64,000 nt of DNA from Pholiota molesta. Taxonomy: Eukaryota > Basidiomycota > Agaricomycetes > Agaricales > Strophariaceae. Shown here one piece after another: positions 11,604-24,254 of the stretch (its first letter is position 1; the number at the start of each line of letters is the position of its first letter). Below the pieces are notes generated by a model that was given only the letters and a program-made list of their open reading frames with translations, had not been told where the DNA came from and made no database searches. The stretch lies in NCBI GenBank assembly GCA_014925825.1, contig JACGCK010000029.1, positions 341,455 to 405,454 on the forward strand, in the 5' to 3' direction. A program made the position numbers and the translations under genes.

Positions 11604-13143
11604 ATGGGCCGTCGCAAAAGTGCTGGTTCGGGCTCGTCTTCCGATTCTGATTCATCACACAAGAAAGGTAAGAAGAAGAGAGAGGATAGACACCACCGCC
11701 ATCGGCTTGAAGGTCAGGACGATCGCAGCGCGTTCGCTGCGGCACATACCCCCACTTCCCAATTTCCACCCGACCCACACGCAGCGCATACCACATCTGG
11801 GTTCCCTTCTCATACAGGCTATGGCGGTGAGCACGATCACGATCAGCAGAACATCCACGGAGCAGGAGGTCGCAACGATCGCGGCGGCATCCTAAGCGCA
11901 TTCGCCGCGGCAGCTAGTTCCCGTTTTCCGTCCGACCCACACACGACGCATGCCACACCTGGCTTCCCCTCTCGCACAGGCTACGGCGGTGAGTACGATC
12001 AGCAGAACATCCGCGGCGCAGGAGGTCGCGGTTTCAGCGAGCGCGGATCCGGTGGCATCATTGGCGCGATTGCCGCAGCAGTAACCTCTAGCTCTCGATT
12101 TAAATCTAACCCAAACACAACGAATACCACGTCTGGCTTCCCCTCTAGCACACGCTTTGGCGATGAGCGCGATTACCAGAACATCCACGGCGCAGGAGGT
12201 CGCGGCGATCGCGCCGGCATCATCAGCGCGTTCGCCTCAGCCGCAGCACCCAGTTCACGTTTTCCTTCCGACCCACACCCAGCGCATGCCACGTCTGGCT
12301 TCCCCGCTCGCACAGGCTTTGGCCCTGAGTACGATTACCAGAGCCGCTACGACGCAGGAGGTCGCAACGATCACGGTGGCCACACTAGCGCGTTCGCCGC
12401 GGCAGTAGCCCCCAGTTCTCAATTTCCTTCCGAGCCACACACAACGAAATCCACATCTAGCTTCCCCCTCGCACAAGCCTTCCCAATGAGGATTATGTAC
12501 AGAACCACCACGGCGTAGGAGACGTCGGATCGCCACCGCCTTACCAACTTGAAGCACCTCCACCGCCAGCATCGGGCTTCAGGGTTCCTCTGGCCACTGA
12601 TCAGCCCCTCCCCGCCAGCCTGAAGGACATCGGTCCGCCGCCTTTCCACGACGCGGATGGCTCATCTCCGATATACATCGGGTCTGTATTGATGCAGGAT
12701 TCTATCCAGCCATGCACGATTGGTCCTGATCTTCGCCCATATGGCTACCATGGACGATACGATCTGCTGCCCTTCAGGCCTCACGAGATGGAGTGGGTGC
12801 CGACATCTCATGGTCGAATTCCTTATGGCCGAAGGCCTATTGACGGAGGCTACGAGGAAAAGGGCGCCAAGTTATATCATGCCGCTGCGCACTTCAATGG
12901 GCTCAGAGTTCCTGGAAAGGCAGGAGAACATCTGTAATTCATCCCCTTCCCATATCGAGATAAATGCAACAAGTTACTAATCTATGTGGCCCATGTTTTC
13001 AGGGGAGGTGCTCGCATTTCTTTTGGAGGACGTGAATATGAAGTGTCCGATAATTATGAACTCTTGTAAGTCCCCATCTTTAATCTAATCACTTCCTGCG
13101 CCGAAGTTTAATGATGTGACCGTTTTTTAGATGTTGGAGATGA
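11604..13143 (+). pseudogene. DM9/DUF3421-domain protein, copy 1, one-base frameshift
   Basis: Exons are 11604-12933, 13003-13065 and 13131-13143, matching copy 2. The N-terminus MGRRKSAGSGSSSDSDSSHK is basic and Ser-rich. About five repeats of 50-57 residues follow (SRFPSDPHTTHATSGFPSRT, Gly-rich, then Asn-Ile-His-Gly-Ala-Gly-Gly-Arg and an Ala-rich end). The C-terminal part contains a DM9 (DUF3421) unit: Gly-Arg-Arg-Pro, Lys-Leu-Tyr-His-Ala, Val-Pro-Gly-Lys-Ala-Gly-Glu, Ile-Ser-Phe-Gly-Gly-Arg-Glu-Tyr-Glu-Val-Ser-Asp-Asn-Tyr-Glu-Leu-Leu. DM9 proteins in animals include mannose-binding lectins; the fungal role is unknown. The frame breaks at the C5 run 12464-12468, where sister repeats have one more base (CCCCTCTCGC versus CCCCCTCGC). 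As written, translation stops at 12518, before the DM9 domain. Given the same pattern in conserved genes elsewhere in the window, this may be a sequence error. Confidence 0.75.
11720..12480 (+). repeat. Intragenic tandem repeats, about 150-170 bases each, about five copies
   Basis: Each unit encodes a Phe-Pro-Ser-Asp-Pro-His start, a Thr-Ser-Gly-Phe-Pro-Ser-Arg-Thr-Gly core, Gln-Asn-Ile-His-Gly-Ala-Gly-Gly-Arg, and an Ala-Phe-Ala-Ala-Ala end. Copies differ by a few substitutions. The downstream paralogue has only about two copies. Confidence 0.8.
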
Positions 13144-14453
13144 TGTATTTTATGAATAATTTTACGGAATTGTAGGATCTACGACATTATACGGAGGCGG
13201 TGGTATCAATCAATCATGGCGCCAAAGGCTACAAATGGCAATGCTGGCAAATTACTTATTGACTTTTCTAAGAATCGAGGACATATGGCCCGATAGTAGC
13301 TAATATATATATATAGCTGCATGTACTCTTACCTGTTGAATGCCCTCGCCTTGCTTGTGCGACGTTGTATTTTTCGTGCACACTTAGCTTCCGCAGATGG
13401 CACGCCAAACCAATTGAGGATTCAATATTTCACCAAAGCACGACTTGATCCAAGATCACGGCGGCTCTTTGAGAAACAGAAAGTGAATACGTTTACGCAA
13501 TGCTATCATACGCTATCCCCCATCGAACAGTTTCGACGACGCGATGCTCGCAACAGTTTCCAAATACATATGTGGTTAAAGTAAAATACTGCATCACTAA
13601 CCATTGATACTGATAGTCGTGAACACGAATGTCGGCATATACATAGCATAGCGTAAGGACGTACGTACGTAAAACTATTTTTCGGAAAACTCCAATTCCT
13701 AGTGGGAAGTCGTCGTATCTACGATGCTAAAGAAGAAGTGCGGGAGGCCTCCATCATCGTCTCTGACAGGATGTGTGCACATCACTCGAATAATAATAAG
13801 TACATGATCAGCGCAAGAACACCAACATCTCTTAGAATCCCCGCGTCATTTCTCACATTAACACCTTTTGCTGTTATCTATGTGATGCGCAGAAGAAGGA
13901 AGCACATTACAGATCATAGTATGTAGAAGCCCCCGTGGGACTCGCGTGTAGAAATCCGGGCCAAACGCAATGCCACAAGTTAATAATGACCGTGTCCTAG
14001 TGCGCGCATTGCCGGTGGTGCTCATGGAATCATGCGTACATTAATCCTCATATAAGCAGCCTTGACAACGAAAAAGCAGGTAGCTTTGTCTTGCACAAAA
14101 GTATAACTATGCACTCCGCACGAGTTGTTAACATGGAGCCGCCAGAGTGATGAGTATTTATGAAAACATGTTGGGTATCTTTTAGCACTCCTTGTCCGAA
14201 CTCCGGAAGTGAGCACAGCATTAGCGCCCATGTGTGCGATGGTGCTCTCACCTTCAGTGCTTAATACAAGTATCTCAAGATAAATTGTAGATTGCGGTAG
14301 CCCTGGAAAGCTTCAAAACTTTTCAGAGGTTGCGCAGTTTCATGGCGGTCAAGCGCAGCAGTTGTATGGGCCGAAATGGGGCGCCATACACAGCTATGCG
14401 CAGGCCATTGACTAGCTCGGACGAGACTTGCGCTCTCTCCGGCAACGATTTTG

Positions 14454-14461
14454 TATAAAAA
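14454..14461 (+). promoter_or_regulatory. TATA box, DM9 gene copy 2
   Basis: TATAAAAA followed by CCCAG, about 95 bases before the ATG at 14553. It lies in the same context as in copy 1. Confidence 0.6.
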
Positions 14462-14552
14462 CCCAGATGTATCTCAAAACAACTATAGCGCCAGCGATAA
14501 CAGCTATCACCCTTTCTTAACAACTCCCCTACTCAATCTTTGTTCATTGATC

Positions 14553-15444
14553 ATGGGCCGTCGCAAAAATGGCATCATTCGCAGCGCGTTAGCCGCAGCA
14601 TTAGTCCCCAATTCCCGATTTCCATCCGACCCAAACACAACGCATACCACGTCTGGCTTCCCCTCTCGTACAGGCTTTGGCAATGAGCGCGATTACCAAA
14701 GCATCCACGGGGCAGGTCGCAGCGACCGCGGCGGCATTATTCGTAGCGCGCTCGCTGCGGCATTCACTTCACAATCTCCATCCGACCCACACGCATCCCG
14801 TACCATGTCCCAGAACATCCGTGGCGTAGGAGACATTGGACCACCGCCAGCCTACCAGCGTGAAGCACCTCCAGCATCAGGCCACAGAGTTCCTCTGGCA
14901 ACTGATCAGCCCCTCCCCGCCAACCTGCAGGACGTTGGCCAGCCGCCTTTCCACAACGAGGATGGCGTCTCGCCTATATACATTGGGTCTTCATTGACGC
15001 AGAATTCTATTCAGCCATGCACAATTGGACCTCATCTTCGCCCATATGGCTACAGTGGACGATATGATCTACTACCCTTCAAACCTCATGAGATGGAGTG
15101 GGTGCAGACATCTCATGGCCAAATTCCTTATGGTCGAAGGCCTGTTGAGGGCGGCCACGAAGAAAAGGGTGCCAAATTATATCACGCCGCTGCGCTCATC
15201 AACGGAATCAAAGTCCCTGGAAAGGCAGGAGAGCATCTGTAGGTCTTCTTCCTACATTTGAGATGAATGCAACACGTCACTCAAAACGTGGCCCATATTT
15301 ACAGGGGAGGCGCTCGCATTTCTTTTGGAGGACGTGAATATGAAGTGTCCGATAATTACGAACTCTTGTAAGTCCCCATCTATAACTTAATCACTTCCTG
15401 CAACGAAGTTTACGATGTGACCGTTTTTCAGATGTTGGAGATGA
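14553..15444 (+). CDS. DM9/DUF3421-domain protein, copy 2 (intact)
   Basis: Exons 14553-15238, 15305-15367 and 15432-15444 give 253 residues. The start MGRRKNGIIRSALAAA matches copy 1 but lacks its Ser-rich segment, and only about two of the Phe-Pro-Ser-Asp-Pro repeats are present. Residues from about 90 on are collinear with copy 1: a Pro-rich linker, Gln-Pro-Cys-Thr-Ile-Gly-Pro, Arg-Pro-Tyr-Gly-Tyr, His-Glu-Met-Glu-Trp-Val, then the DM9 unit ending Asn-Tyr-Glu-Leu-Leu-Cys-Trp-Arg. The last two introns (66 and 64 bases) fall in the same phases as in copy 1. There is no signal peptide, so the product is probably cytoplasmic or nuclear. DM9 family assignment rests on motif recognition. The function in fungi is unknown; carbohydrate binding is an inference from animal DM9 proteins. 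Confidence 0.8.
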
Positions 15445-17714
15445 AGTGCAAATATGTATTTTATGAATAATTTTACAAAGTGAATGAGATTTACTTTAGA
15501 TCTACTTTTTTTTAGTTTACTTATGCCCTTAAATAATTACAACCCGATCAAAAAAACACTCAATTTTTGGCTAGGAGAGCGAGGTAGTTACGCAATTACT
15601 AATTCACATATCTAGAACAACTGCCTGTGCTTGGCCAGTGCATCGGATGTGCACAGTGCCATCCAAGTGCCATCCTTGACAATGACAGCAACCGTGATCC
15701 ATGGACGTCATCATCTAATCTTATCGTCGGTTTCACATCACGTGTAACGCGACGTTATAATTTACGCGTGCGATTCGGATTAAGTCACAGTGGCAGCGGT
15801 TGCCATTATTGATATCAGTAAGTACTTAGGAAGGATATTTTTTTGCGAAGGAGTGGCTTTAGTGATTTGCCTGAGCCGGTTCATTCATACATTCCCGCCA
15901 TAGAAACAACCATCAGTAATTAATACTTAGAGGTCTTCAAGTCGAGCCCACTGGGATATCACAGTATGGCATAAACTTCCTCATATGTATAATTGATGCT
16001 GCGAACCATGAGTGCGATAAATGGCTGCCCATCCCTTTTTGAAGCACACATATATTTTATAAAAGGGTGACCAATGAATTTACCGATTCCATAATTCGCA
16101 GTGGACACTGAAGCATTTCGAGACGCGTCAGAAGCCCAAGCGATGGAAGAGGAAGAAAAATCCTTCTAAGGAAACTTACACAAAGTTTAATCACTACAGC
16201 CGGTAGATAACCGCAGCATTCGACACATCCCGCCGCCGGTTAGTTAATTTATGAAGATCCCAGCTAGAGACCAACTATAGACAGATTCGCCACCAACGCA
16301 ATCCAAAGCGCAGGAATCTCCTTCTATCCACTCAGAATCCAGTATATAGCGGAGCCGTCGCAGGCAACAGATCCTAGCATCCCCGGATTTCTACTGAGAG
16401 AACGATCTAATCCAAGACCAGAATCCGTGCGGGAACCTTACGTGGATTTAGTAACAACATGATGCACGAGGCGTTACAGTGGAAGGCAATCCACCGCAGG
16501 CCAGGCGCAGATTAAAATCCTAGGATGTGCTCCATCGTCGAGAACGACCGTCGAGAGCACCAAGGCCATATATACAGAAGAGCCTCGAGTAACAGCAACG
16601 GCAGGATTCGACAGTCTCCATGCCGATTGGCTTCATTTGCACAAGGTCTCCATGAGATCGCACACAGAACGGGTGGCGGTCGACACAAGCTATTCTAAGG
16701 CATATCCCATGGCACTCGCCCGTAGAAACCTCTCTCCTCGTCGGAGATCGCCACCCCAATCAAAAGATGTTCATATGCCGTTAATTCCTCGACGATGTCA
16801 TGGAAATAGGCTGTAAATAGGATGACAATGCTCTCGAAAGCTATAAGGAGTGCAAGAATCTATGAGAGTCAAGGGCCTCGAGGCGGTGAGCTTATGGCAG
16901 AACCTGAGAACGGCTACACAGATTTCGGAAAACAAGACCCCGTGCGAGAGACTCGCCTCGTTCTTGGCTGTAATTAAGCATAGAACATCAACGGCATCGA
17001 GGCTTCATTACATTGAAAGTACCCGGATTACTTGGTGTGGGTCTTTACAAAGTCCGAGAGCGACGAAGGAGCGAGTGTTCAAAATAGCTCGAGAAACGGG
17101 CAGGTATAAGGTAGACACCAGTTTCACTGAATATAGTCGAAGACGATGAAGGCTGCTGCGAGGGAAAGATTATAGCTACTAGTGCGTCGTCGAAGCTTCA
17201 TGATAGTCTCCAAGTAATTCCAGTATCCCAGAGTAAAAGACATCGCCTGTGGTTAATTTATACCACCAAATCTCCGAGTTACCACGAACTTCACTTAGGC
17301 TAGTACAGCATCAATCAAAAGCACCGAGATATGCCACCAAGATGCGTATTCCCGCCTGTGTGTATCTCCCCAAGGTATAGAGCCCGTTACAGTTCCGAGA
17401 AGAGACAATGAGGCAGTCCTCGTGTCGACGGATCATTCGTATCGGAGACTGCTGTGTAAATGAACGAAGCGAAGGAAGCCTCGAGGAGATTAAATTGTTA
17501 AGGAAAGTGACGTACCGTCCTGCAGATCGACAGGTACACATTCTAATTTTGTACCGCAGTGTTTCTCCGCCTGGAGTAGTACTTAGCGTTCATTTGCGCG
17601 TCTGAGAATCGTAGCTGCATCAATCGAGTTACATATTTGCCTTTCGCGGGTAGACATTCCAGTAATAGTGTACATACGTCATGAGATCTGTTATCTTGGG
17701 AGAGTCCTTCGTGT
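15445..17714. other. 2.3-kb region without recognisable gene
   Basis: Only short reading frames with no splice-consistent extension are present on either strand. It may hold relics too decayed to recognise. Nothing in it aligns with the DM9 units. Confidence 0.4.
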
Positions 17715-19017
17715 TCACTTTTTCAGTGCTTCATTCCACCATTCTTCGAATAAGGATAGTCCCAAACCGCCTTCAACTAAGTCTTCGGTTTCCTTGGTGT
17801 AGAGCTGGCAATTGCGCGGACGCGTTGTCGCGCCAGCCCCCGTTGGTGGTTCGGCGTCGGGAATGATGTGCTTGTGCGGGAGACCGAGAATCTTGGCAAA
17901 GGTCAGGCAGATCTCGTATTTTGTGTAAGGTTCGTCTCCAGAGTAGTGGAGGATTGGTGGAATAGTATCCTTAATGTCTGGGGGAAAAAGGACAGTCAGT
18001 TGGAAAAGAGACATCGAGAGACTGATGTTGACCTGTCAAGCGGACCAAGAAATTGGCGATATCGACGACATTTGTCGGGTATCGAGTAGCATAGTGGTCC
18101 ATCTTGTAAGTTTTTCCAGATTGATCCTGAACGACGTCTAATAGAATATTGATAGCAGAATCCGAATTTTTCAGAGTAGGACCGTATCTGAACACATTAT
18201 GAGCAAACACAACAGCGAGGGAAATTGACTACTCACAATACAGGAACCCTCAACACTATAACGTGGGCACCATCAACGCCTAGCACAGCAAGCTCGCCGT
18301 CACGTTTGGACTTTCCATAGAGCTGTAGAGGATTCGGTGGCGAAGAGGGGTGTATGGGGGCGATGTACCATCAAACACATAATCTGCCCACAACGGCGCT
18401 CCTCAGAATGCATATGGGTTCTCACGAAAAAGCTCTATACGTACCGGTAGAAATGTAAACCAGTTTAAACTTCAGCTTTTTTGATAACGAAGCTAGCAAA
18501 CCGGGAACATCTGCATTGAGCTGATATCGTGCCTATGAATATCAGTGGTTATGACTTGAATCGAACGACTCGCACCCGTTGCGCTGCCTCAGGGTCCTGT
18601 ACGAATGATCTGTCAGAACGGCATGAGATGAGAAGAACTAGCTATGTCTATAACCTTTTCTGCTACATCCGGACGTCTTTCCGCAGCGCAATGTATTACC
18701 CCTGCGATAAATGATATAAATGAGTGCAGTTGCGACAAAGGTGATGTCAATGGTTCAACGAGGATTACAATTGGGTTTGAACTTTGCAACGAAGGCTTCC
18801 ACGTCTTCCTCGTTGGTCAAATCGAGCTTCTGTAGTCCCTCACCCGCCCGAGAGTTTGCAAGACCAACGACATTGATGCCCTCCTTCGCCTGGAACGCTT
18901 TGAGCACGGCTGATCCGAGGACACCTGAAGCTCCTGTATACCGAAGCCGTCGCACATGTTATCTATAGCAGCGAATTTGAAGGTAGAGACTTTCGAACCT
19001 GTGACGGCAACTTTCAT
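17715..19017 (-). CDS. RmlD/MAT2B-like NAD(P)-binding protein, one-base frameshift in exon 6
   Basis: Minus-strand exons are 19017-18999, 18933-18769, 18701-18655, 18596-18576, 18520-18445, 18383-18237, 18187-18033 and 17977-17715, about 297 residues. The start MKVAVTG spliced to Ala-Ser-Gly-Val-Leu-Gly forms the Rossmann Gly-x-x-Gly-x-x-Gly loop. Later motifs are Val-Ile-His-Cys-Ala-Ala-Glu-Arg-Arg-Pro-Asp, Asp-Tyr-Val-Phe-Asp-Gly-Thr, and Leu-Tyr-Gly-Lys-Ser-Lys with the catalytic-type Tyr-x-x-x-Lys. This matches the extended SDR group of dTDP-4-dehydrorhamnose reductase and the methionine adenosyltransferase regulatory subunit beta; a fungal role in S-adenosylmethionine metabolism is possible. 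Exon 6 lacks one base. The frame slips at the plus-strand G4 run 18347-18350, between Ser-Pro-Pro-Tyr-Thr and the Pro-Asn-Pro-Leu-Gln-Leu-Tyr-Gly segment. All other exon phases agree, so the gene is probably real and the slip an error. Confidence 0.85.
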
Positions 19018-22000
19018 GATGAGATGGATGAACTTGGCGGTTCAAAGTAGAGGATGATGGAACTAATACCACCGCTATCTAATCGAAGGCGAAATTCGGC
19101 AATCCCCGGGGTTCACCATGGGAACATAGCCAACGGGTTTCCAGGAAACAGTCAAACAGAGGTCCCAACCCCTTTCTCCACCCAACTCAATGTCTTCTGG
19201 TCGTGAAACTTGTCAATCCCTGCTTGAAATTCTCACTTCAGCTCAAGGTCATCTGGCATTCCGGAGCTCCTGCTGGATTCTTTGCTATCTGGAAAATCTT
19301 GGGTCTCACGTACAAAAGCCTCCGACGTTGACTATTCCTCCCATATTGCGGTCTTTTGCTCACATGGACTTTCTTTCTCGATTTGTGCGCTATTTTTCGC
19401 AAAGCTTGGCCGACACCCTCTTTTCACTCGCGATCACCCAATGATGGACTATCTGACTCGACATTCTTCATCGCTTTGGGAGCTGCAGCGTGGAATCATA
19501 CACATAGACAATTATGAACACCATTTCAGTTTTACGAGCACCTGTTCAAAAAAATTTGACGTTCGTTGTCTGCGGGGTTTTTACACACCTAGGTTGTCGT
19601 ATATGCTTTGTGGCGCATGCGGCGCCATGCGCCCGTTGAAAGGGGATCGCCTCGGGTCGAGGTATGTCACCGTATCTGAATTCGAAGAGATTGTTCTGCC
19701 GGATGTTTACGGCAGGTTTCAACCTTTATTGAATCAGACTGTGCGTTATCAAGCGTTATCTCCTGAAATGTTTTCGGCCCACACTCGTTCTCATCGACTT
19801 CGAGAACTTAATTGACAGAGCTGACATGTATCCAAGTGCCGCGAAACGCTTGTTGATCATATGTAGTCTCATTGCGGCAGACGTCGGGCAGGCTAGAGCC
19901 GTTCTGGGAAATCGAGTAAGAAATATTAAGGTGAGTAGCTCCATCGAGTCAATTTCTGCTTCTGCGTACTGCACAACCTCGATTACATGCCCTTCTCCAT
20001 ATACACTGAACACGGGATTGTCGCAGCTGACCGGCGACTTATCATTGATTGCAGCTCTAATTCTCCGAAACCGATGAGATTCGAGTTTCTTTTCTGTATA
20101 CGTTATTCAATCCTTCCCATCGATCGATTTAGCATGACTATTTCGGCTTTCATGTACTTACGCACGCGTCAAAAAGAAGCATCTGGCCTTGGGAATGTGC
20201 GCAAAATTCCAACATAGTCTTCCGTCAGTATCCATATTGATTGGAAGGTTACACCCACTCTATTCCGAGGCATTTAATTATTCACTTCAGGCTTCGGTCC
20301 CGCTATACGGTGGGACGCAGTTTGACAATGACAATGACATGTGTCCCAAGATAATCTAAGGATACATCCTGACGTTAACGCTTCTTCGGATTCATCATAA
20401 CTTCTAAGATCACTTCGCATTGCACGGAATCAGCTCTTCTTCTCCGTTCCGCCACAAAGGAGCCTGTCGAGGCATACCGGGTCGGAAAACTTTAAACCCG
20501 TAGTGGTTCTATGTCCACTCTGACGTGCCACACATGCGAATATGTGGCTAAGATCGCAGAGCAGTGACCTGTGTGGTTGATTCTTGGATATGGTTGACTG
20601 TGAAACAAAAATAGGGAAAATGTTCATCCAGTGCGGTGGCAACTGACCTACCTCAATACATACTAACTTTACTTACTTACTTACGATACTTAGTACGATA
20701 TGTTGAATCCTTTTTAGATCCCATTTCAGATCACACATCTACCCTATCGCGGGAGCTACTTGCCCCGGTTGAGCGAACCCACATATGTCTTCCAATTCTA
20801 CGGATGCCACTCTTCAATTCATTTCCTTTTACTTTTATGTAGGCTGGAGCAACACACCTACGTACTTGGTATGTTTGTTTTGAGCATCAGAACCCCTCAC
20901 TGCTCAGGGCTCTTGGTCGTGTGAGGGCGATACTTATAGACGCCTCGGATCGCTTTCGTTCGGCCACAAGGACAGAAATTTGCATCGTCGCAAAAATTAG
21001 CCGGAACCTTCGTTTGTTTTGCATGAAAGCTGGTCATCGTGGAGTCTTTGGATATATGTATAGCTACTGACTTCAGTCTTCAGAAGAGTTTGCAAGTGAT
21101 AATTTGTAGGAAACAACCATTGCTATATTGTTCGACCTCGCTTCTTATCCTATAGTGGCTGGTGAATCCCATTCACCGCTGAAAGAAAGTCAGGAAAATG
21201 GGTTACTTGAACATAACTAAATTTCAGCTTTGCGTTGTTGGCTGTCGTCGGTAATTTCCTGTCCACCCAAAAGACTGGATAGCCCTCTGTTTCGGGAAGA
21301 TTTGTAAGATCTCGGGCGGTTGGAAAAGCCGTAAAAAGCGCTTCTACGATATCAAGTGTTGATAATCTATATCAGAATATATATTCAGTGGCCGATGAAT
21401 AGGAGCTATAAGCTAGTATAAGCTGCTATAAATGTCGTATGTATGTATCCTGTATGTATCACAAGCCAATATGGGCATATATTTTGTAGCTGGACGTTAG
21501 AGACCAGTTGGAAACCATACTTACTCCAAGTCTTTTCGCAGCCAACTTTTGGGCGCTGCTAAGTACAAGCCAAGTATGTAGCTTTTGAGTGCCCGACTTG
21601 TGTCTGTCGAACGCCGCTTGGAACAAGGAGTAACAAGGAGTAGAGTATGGTGGGGTAGAGATCTCTTGTTGTCAGGGATTTTCATGACACTTCGAACAGG
21701 GACAGTATCTGGAGCTCTCGAAGTGACGAGCATCATAAACCAGGTCCGGAAAATACACGTGCTCCCACCCGAATTTGGTAATACTACTAATACCGAAGAA
21801 TACCCATTCGCAGATAGTGATGTGGCTGATGCCCTCGAATTTGAATCAGCTCCCCTTTCTCCCCTTTCCTCGGCAGTGTGTATAACCCTGTATAACCCTC
21901 AAGGCCTCGAATCGTATAAGCTCCTCTGCATACCAGTTTCTTCCATGAAAATCATCAAATTTTATTCAGCAATGCGCTTCCAAGTTGGCGATAATTGCTT

Positions 22001-22483
22001 CTGAGCAAAGAGTTGGCGAAGAATATGACGTTCAGAGTCTCAGCGGGAACATCTTGATCAATATATCCAATTGATAGTATCCAAATTCCTCAAGGGCTTC
22101 TTATGGGCTGAATTTTCTCTTTCTGGCACCATGACATCGCGAAGAGAGTGTCGTGGAAAATCTCATAGGTTGCGGCAGCCGTTGCCCCGTTTCCATTGGA
22201 AGTCAGCGAAATCTGTGCGAAAAGATTGCATGTCGTACGAAATCCCCATCCCATCCTAATCTTCGAAACATTTCAGGGTTTGACCAAATACGCGAGTGGA
22301 TCCCGTTCCTTTGGACCGCGTTGGTCGCTGCAGACCTATGGATCTGATCTCCACATTTAGGCATTATATTCTGGAACTATTTTCTTGTTTTGGCTTTGCG
22401 CCTATAGCCCCCATGTACCTGCTGAGAGTGGGTTCGCTTTGAACTTCTTTTGTGGGTGTGAGTATATGTACCCAACGCCCACC
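19018..22483. other. 3.5-kb region, no confirmed gene
   Basis: Reading frames such as 19282-19815 and 21585-22004 on the plus strand are open for 140-177 codons but show no recognisable domain. A short frame near 19760-19930 (VLIDFENLIDRADMYPSA) looks protein-like and has a possible donor at 19931, but I could not build a gene from it. A CTTA microsatellite lies at about 20667-20690. The last 200 bases should hold the arrestin-gene promoter. Confidence 0.35.
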
Positions 22484-24254
22484 ATGTCCGCTGTTCAAGG
22501 CCAGGCTTGGCTGTCTGACGCCCCCGTCCCGTATTCCACCTCGGTAGAAACACTAGACCCCAGTGATCCAATGCGCCGGCGGGCAAATACCAGCACTTCG
22601 ACGACCGACGCGCCTCGGCTCGCCTCAAAATTTGTACCCGTGTCCATCTACTCTCATGTGTCCACATACCGGTCAGTGCCTTTTCGTGTCATATGTGTTT
22701 CTTGCTTTGACATTGGTGTAGGTCTTCAAAAATCGAGCTCCAGCTCTACAGCCCCTCGCTAAAGATTTACTCCGAAGATGGACATGGTCCCATGGCAGTA
22801 TTTAGCGACCACGACCAAGTTGGAGGAAAAGTTACATTGGATCCAAGTTGCGGACATACTGGGCGCCTGACAATATCCGTGCGTTCACATTTTCTGTTTC
22901 CTGTCTTTTGTCAAGCCATGTTGTAACCCCATGCTGGCTAGGTCGAAGGTCACTTTCTGTTTCGGCCGCCGGCAAGTTTGAATGAGGAAGAACCCTCTTC
23001 CCCGGAAACCGTTAAACACGTCTTCCTCTATTCAACGACGACTATAGCCTTGTCGAATTCGGAGGGGACGATGTCTAGGTCGGTGTTTCGGGACGCGTTC
23101 ATCAGGCGGCGGCCGAGCATAACTGGCATCTCATTTACGGCATCGAGCTCCGAGAGGACGCACCCGTTCACGTTTTCCCTCCCACAGAGCATGCGCCCAG
23201 GCGAAGAGATGCCGCCGACATTTGCTTCATCCAAGGATGATTCTTCGCCGGATTACTTTGAGGTGGTATACAAGGTTGTCACCGACTGGGAACCCAATGA
23301 TCCGTCTGAAATGCCATCACGGTATGTTTTTGGGTATACCTTTGTACATCGTCATGCTGACCTTCTCATGTCAAAGGCTCGAAGTACCATTTATCCTTCA
23401 ACCAGATACAGATTTTCAATGTATCGATGCTTCTGGAACAACGGCAGATTCTTGGCTCGAAATGCCATTGAGACCAGATAGGCCAATACCTGTCCGATGT
23501 GCTGTGAGTGTTTTTCTTATTTATAATCGACCTTCTTGTTCTTCGAAGGCTGAACTGGTAATAGATCACCTTACCGACCTCGGTTACCTTCTCACGTTCC
23601 TCGTCAATACCTTATTTTGTTGTTTTCACAACAACCCCTCGCTCGGTCGAGATGGCGAAAGAAATTGCTGCCGACGCGACGATCTCTGTGTCGCTGGTTC
23701 GTCAGATAATCGTCACGGAACACACCCCTTCCTTGCCGCCCTCTCCTCCACTTACGCCCTCAAGCGAGGAATCCGACGTTCCTTCCCCACTGCTCTCATC
23801 CCCGCGTCCAAAGCTCCTGCGTCGCGTCGCGCGTTCCCAGCCCCGGCTCTCTCTCGGGCGGCGCACATCCGACGGCGCCATCACAAACCTCGTAGCGCGA
23901 GAAAAGCCGCTGCCCCAGATACCCGTCTCGACTTCGTTCTCAGATACCCGTACGATAAAGCACGATATGTGCATCGGCTTTCCGAAGAGGCCCCGGCAGC
24001 AGCACGATAGCAAAAGCCATCCGTCGCTGGAGATGATTGCTGCCCTGCCGGATGGACTGCACAAAACGCGCATCCCCCTAAGTAAGGAGATGCTTCCTTG
24101 CATTGATTGGGGTGGGATTAGCGTCAAGGTCAGTGCTTTTCTCTGCAGATCGGTTGATGGTTATTGAATTTCTGCTTTTTAGTATTACTTGGACGTGTCG
24201 GTCCTCCTCGGCGTCGAGGATTTTCGTGCTCGTATTCCCATACGGATATTCTAG
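22484..24254 (+). CDS. Arrestin-like domain protein
   Basis: Exons 22484-22671, 22722-22878, 22942-23321, 23377-23503, 23565-24128 and 24183-24254 join in consistent phase to 495 residues. The ATG at 22484 sits in a good context (CACCATGTC). After a disordered Ser/Thr-rich start of about 50 residues, the beta-sandwich begins: SKIELQLYSPSLKIY, then Gly-Gly-Lys-Val-Thr-Leu-Asp-Pro. Further on are Ser-Phe-Thr-type strands, Pro-Phe-Thr-Phe-Ser-Leu-Pro, and Tyr-Phe-Glu-Val-Val-Tyr-Lys-Val-Val, a typical arrestin-N pattern. The C-terminal part has a Pro/Ser-rich loop (Leu-Pro-Pro-Ser-Pro-Pro) and a final strand after the last intron. Fungal arrestin-related proteins act as adaptors between plasma-membrane cargo and ubiquitin ligases in endocytosis. 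I see no clear PPxY motif in the readable part, so the ligase link is uncertain. Confidence 0.8.

Larger units (their letters stand above)
10380..15444 (+). repeat. Tandem segmental duplication (units about 10380-13143 and 13180-15444)
   Basis: Two head-to-tail units each contain a long shared upstream region and one DM9-domain gene. Similarity is patchy upstream and high over the 3' half of the genes, where exon 2 is nearly base-for-base identical. Unit 1 is longer mainly because its gene has more internal repeats. Confidence 0.75.

Noticed and set aside
18237..18383. An extra intron to explain the frame slip in the MAT2B-like gene
   Set aside because: A GT...CTACAG span exists, but removing it either breaks the phase or deletes the conserved Val-Phe-Asp-Gly motif.
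19190..20077. A multi-exon gene after the MAT2B-like locus
   Set aside because: Several frames are open in turn, but I could not join them with consistent splice sites, and no piece belongs to a family I recognise.
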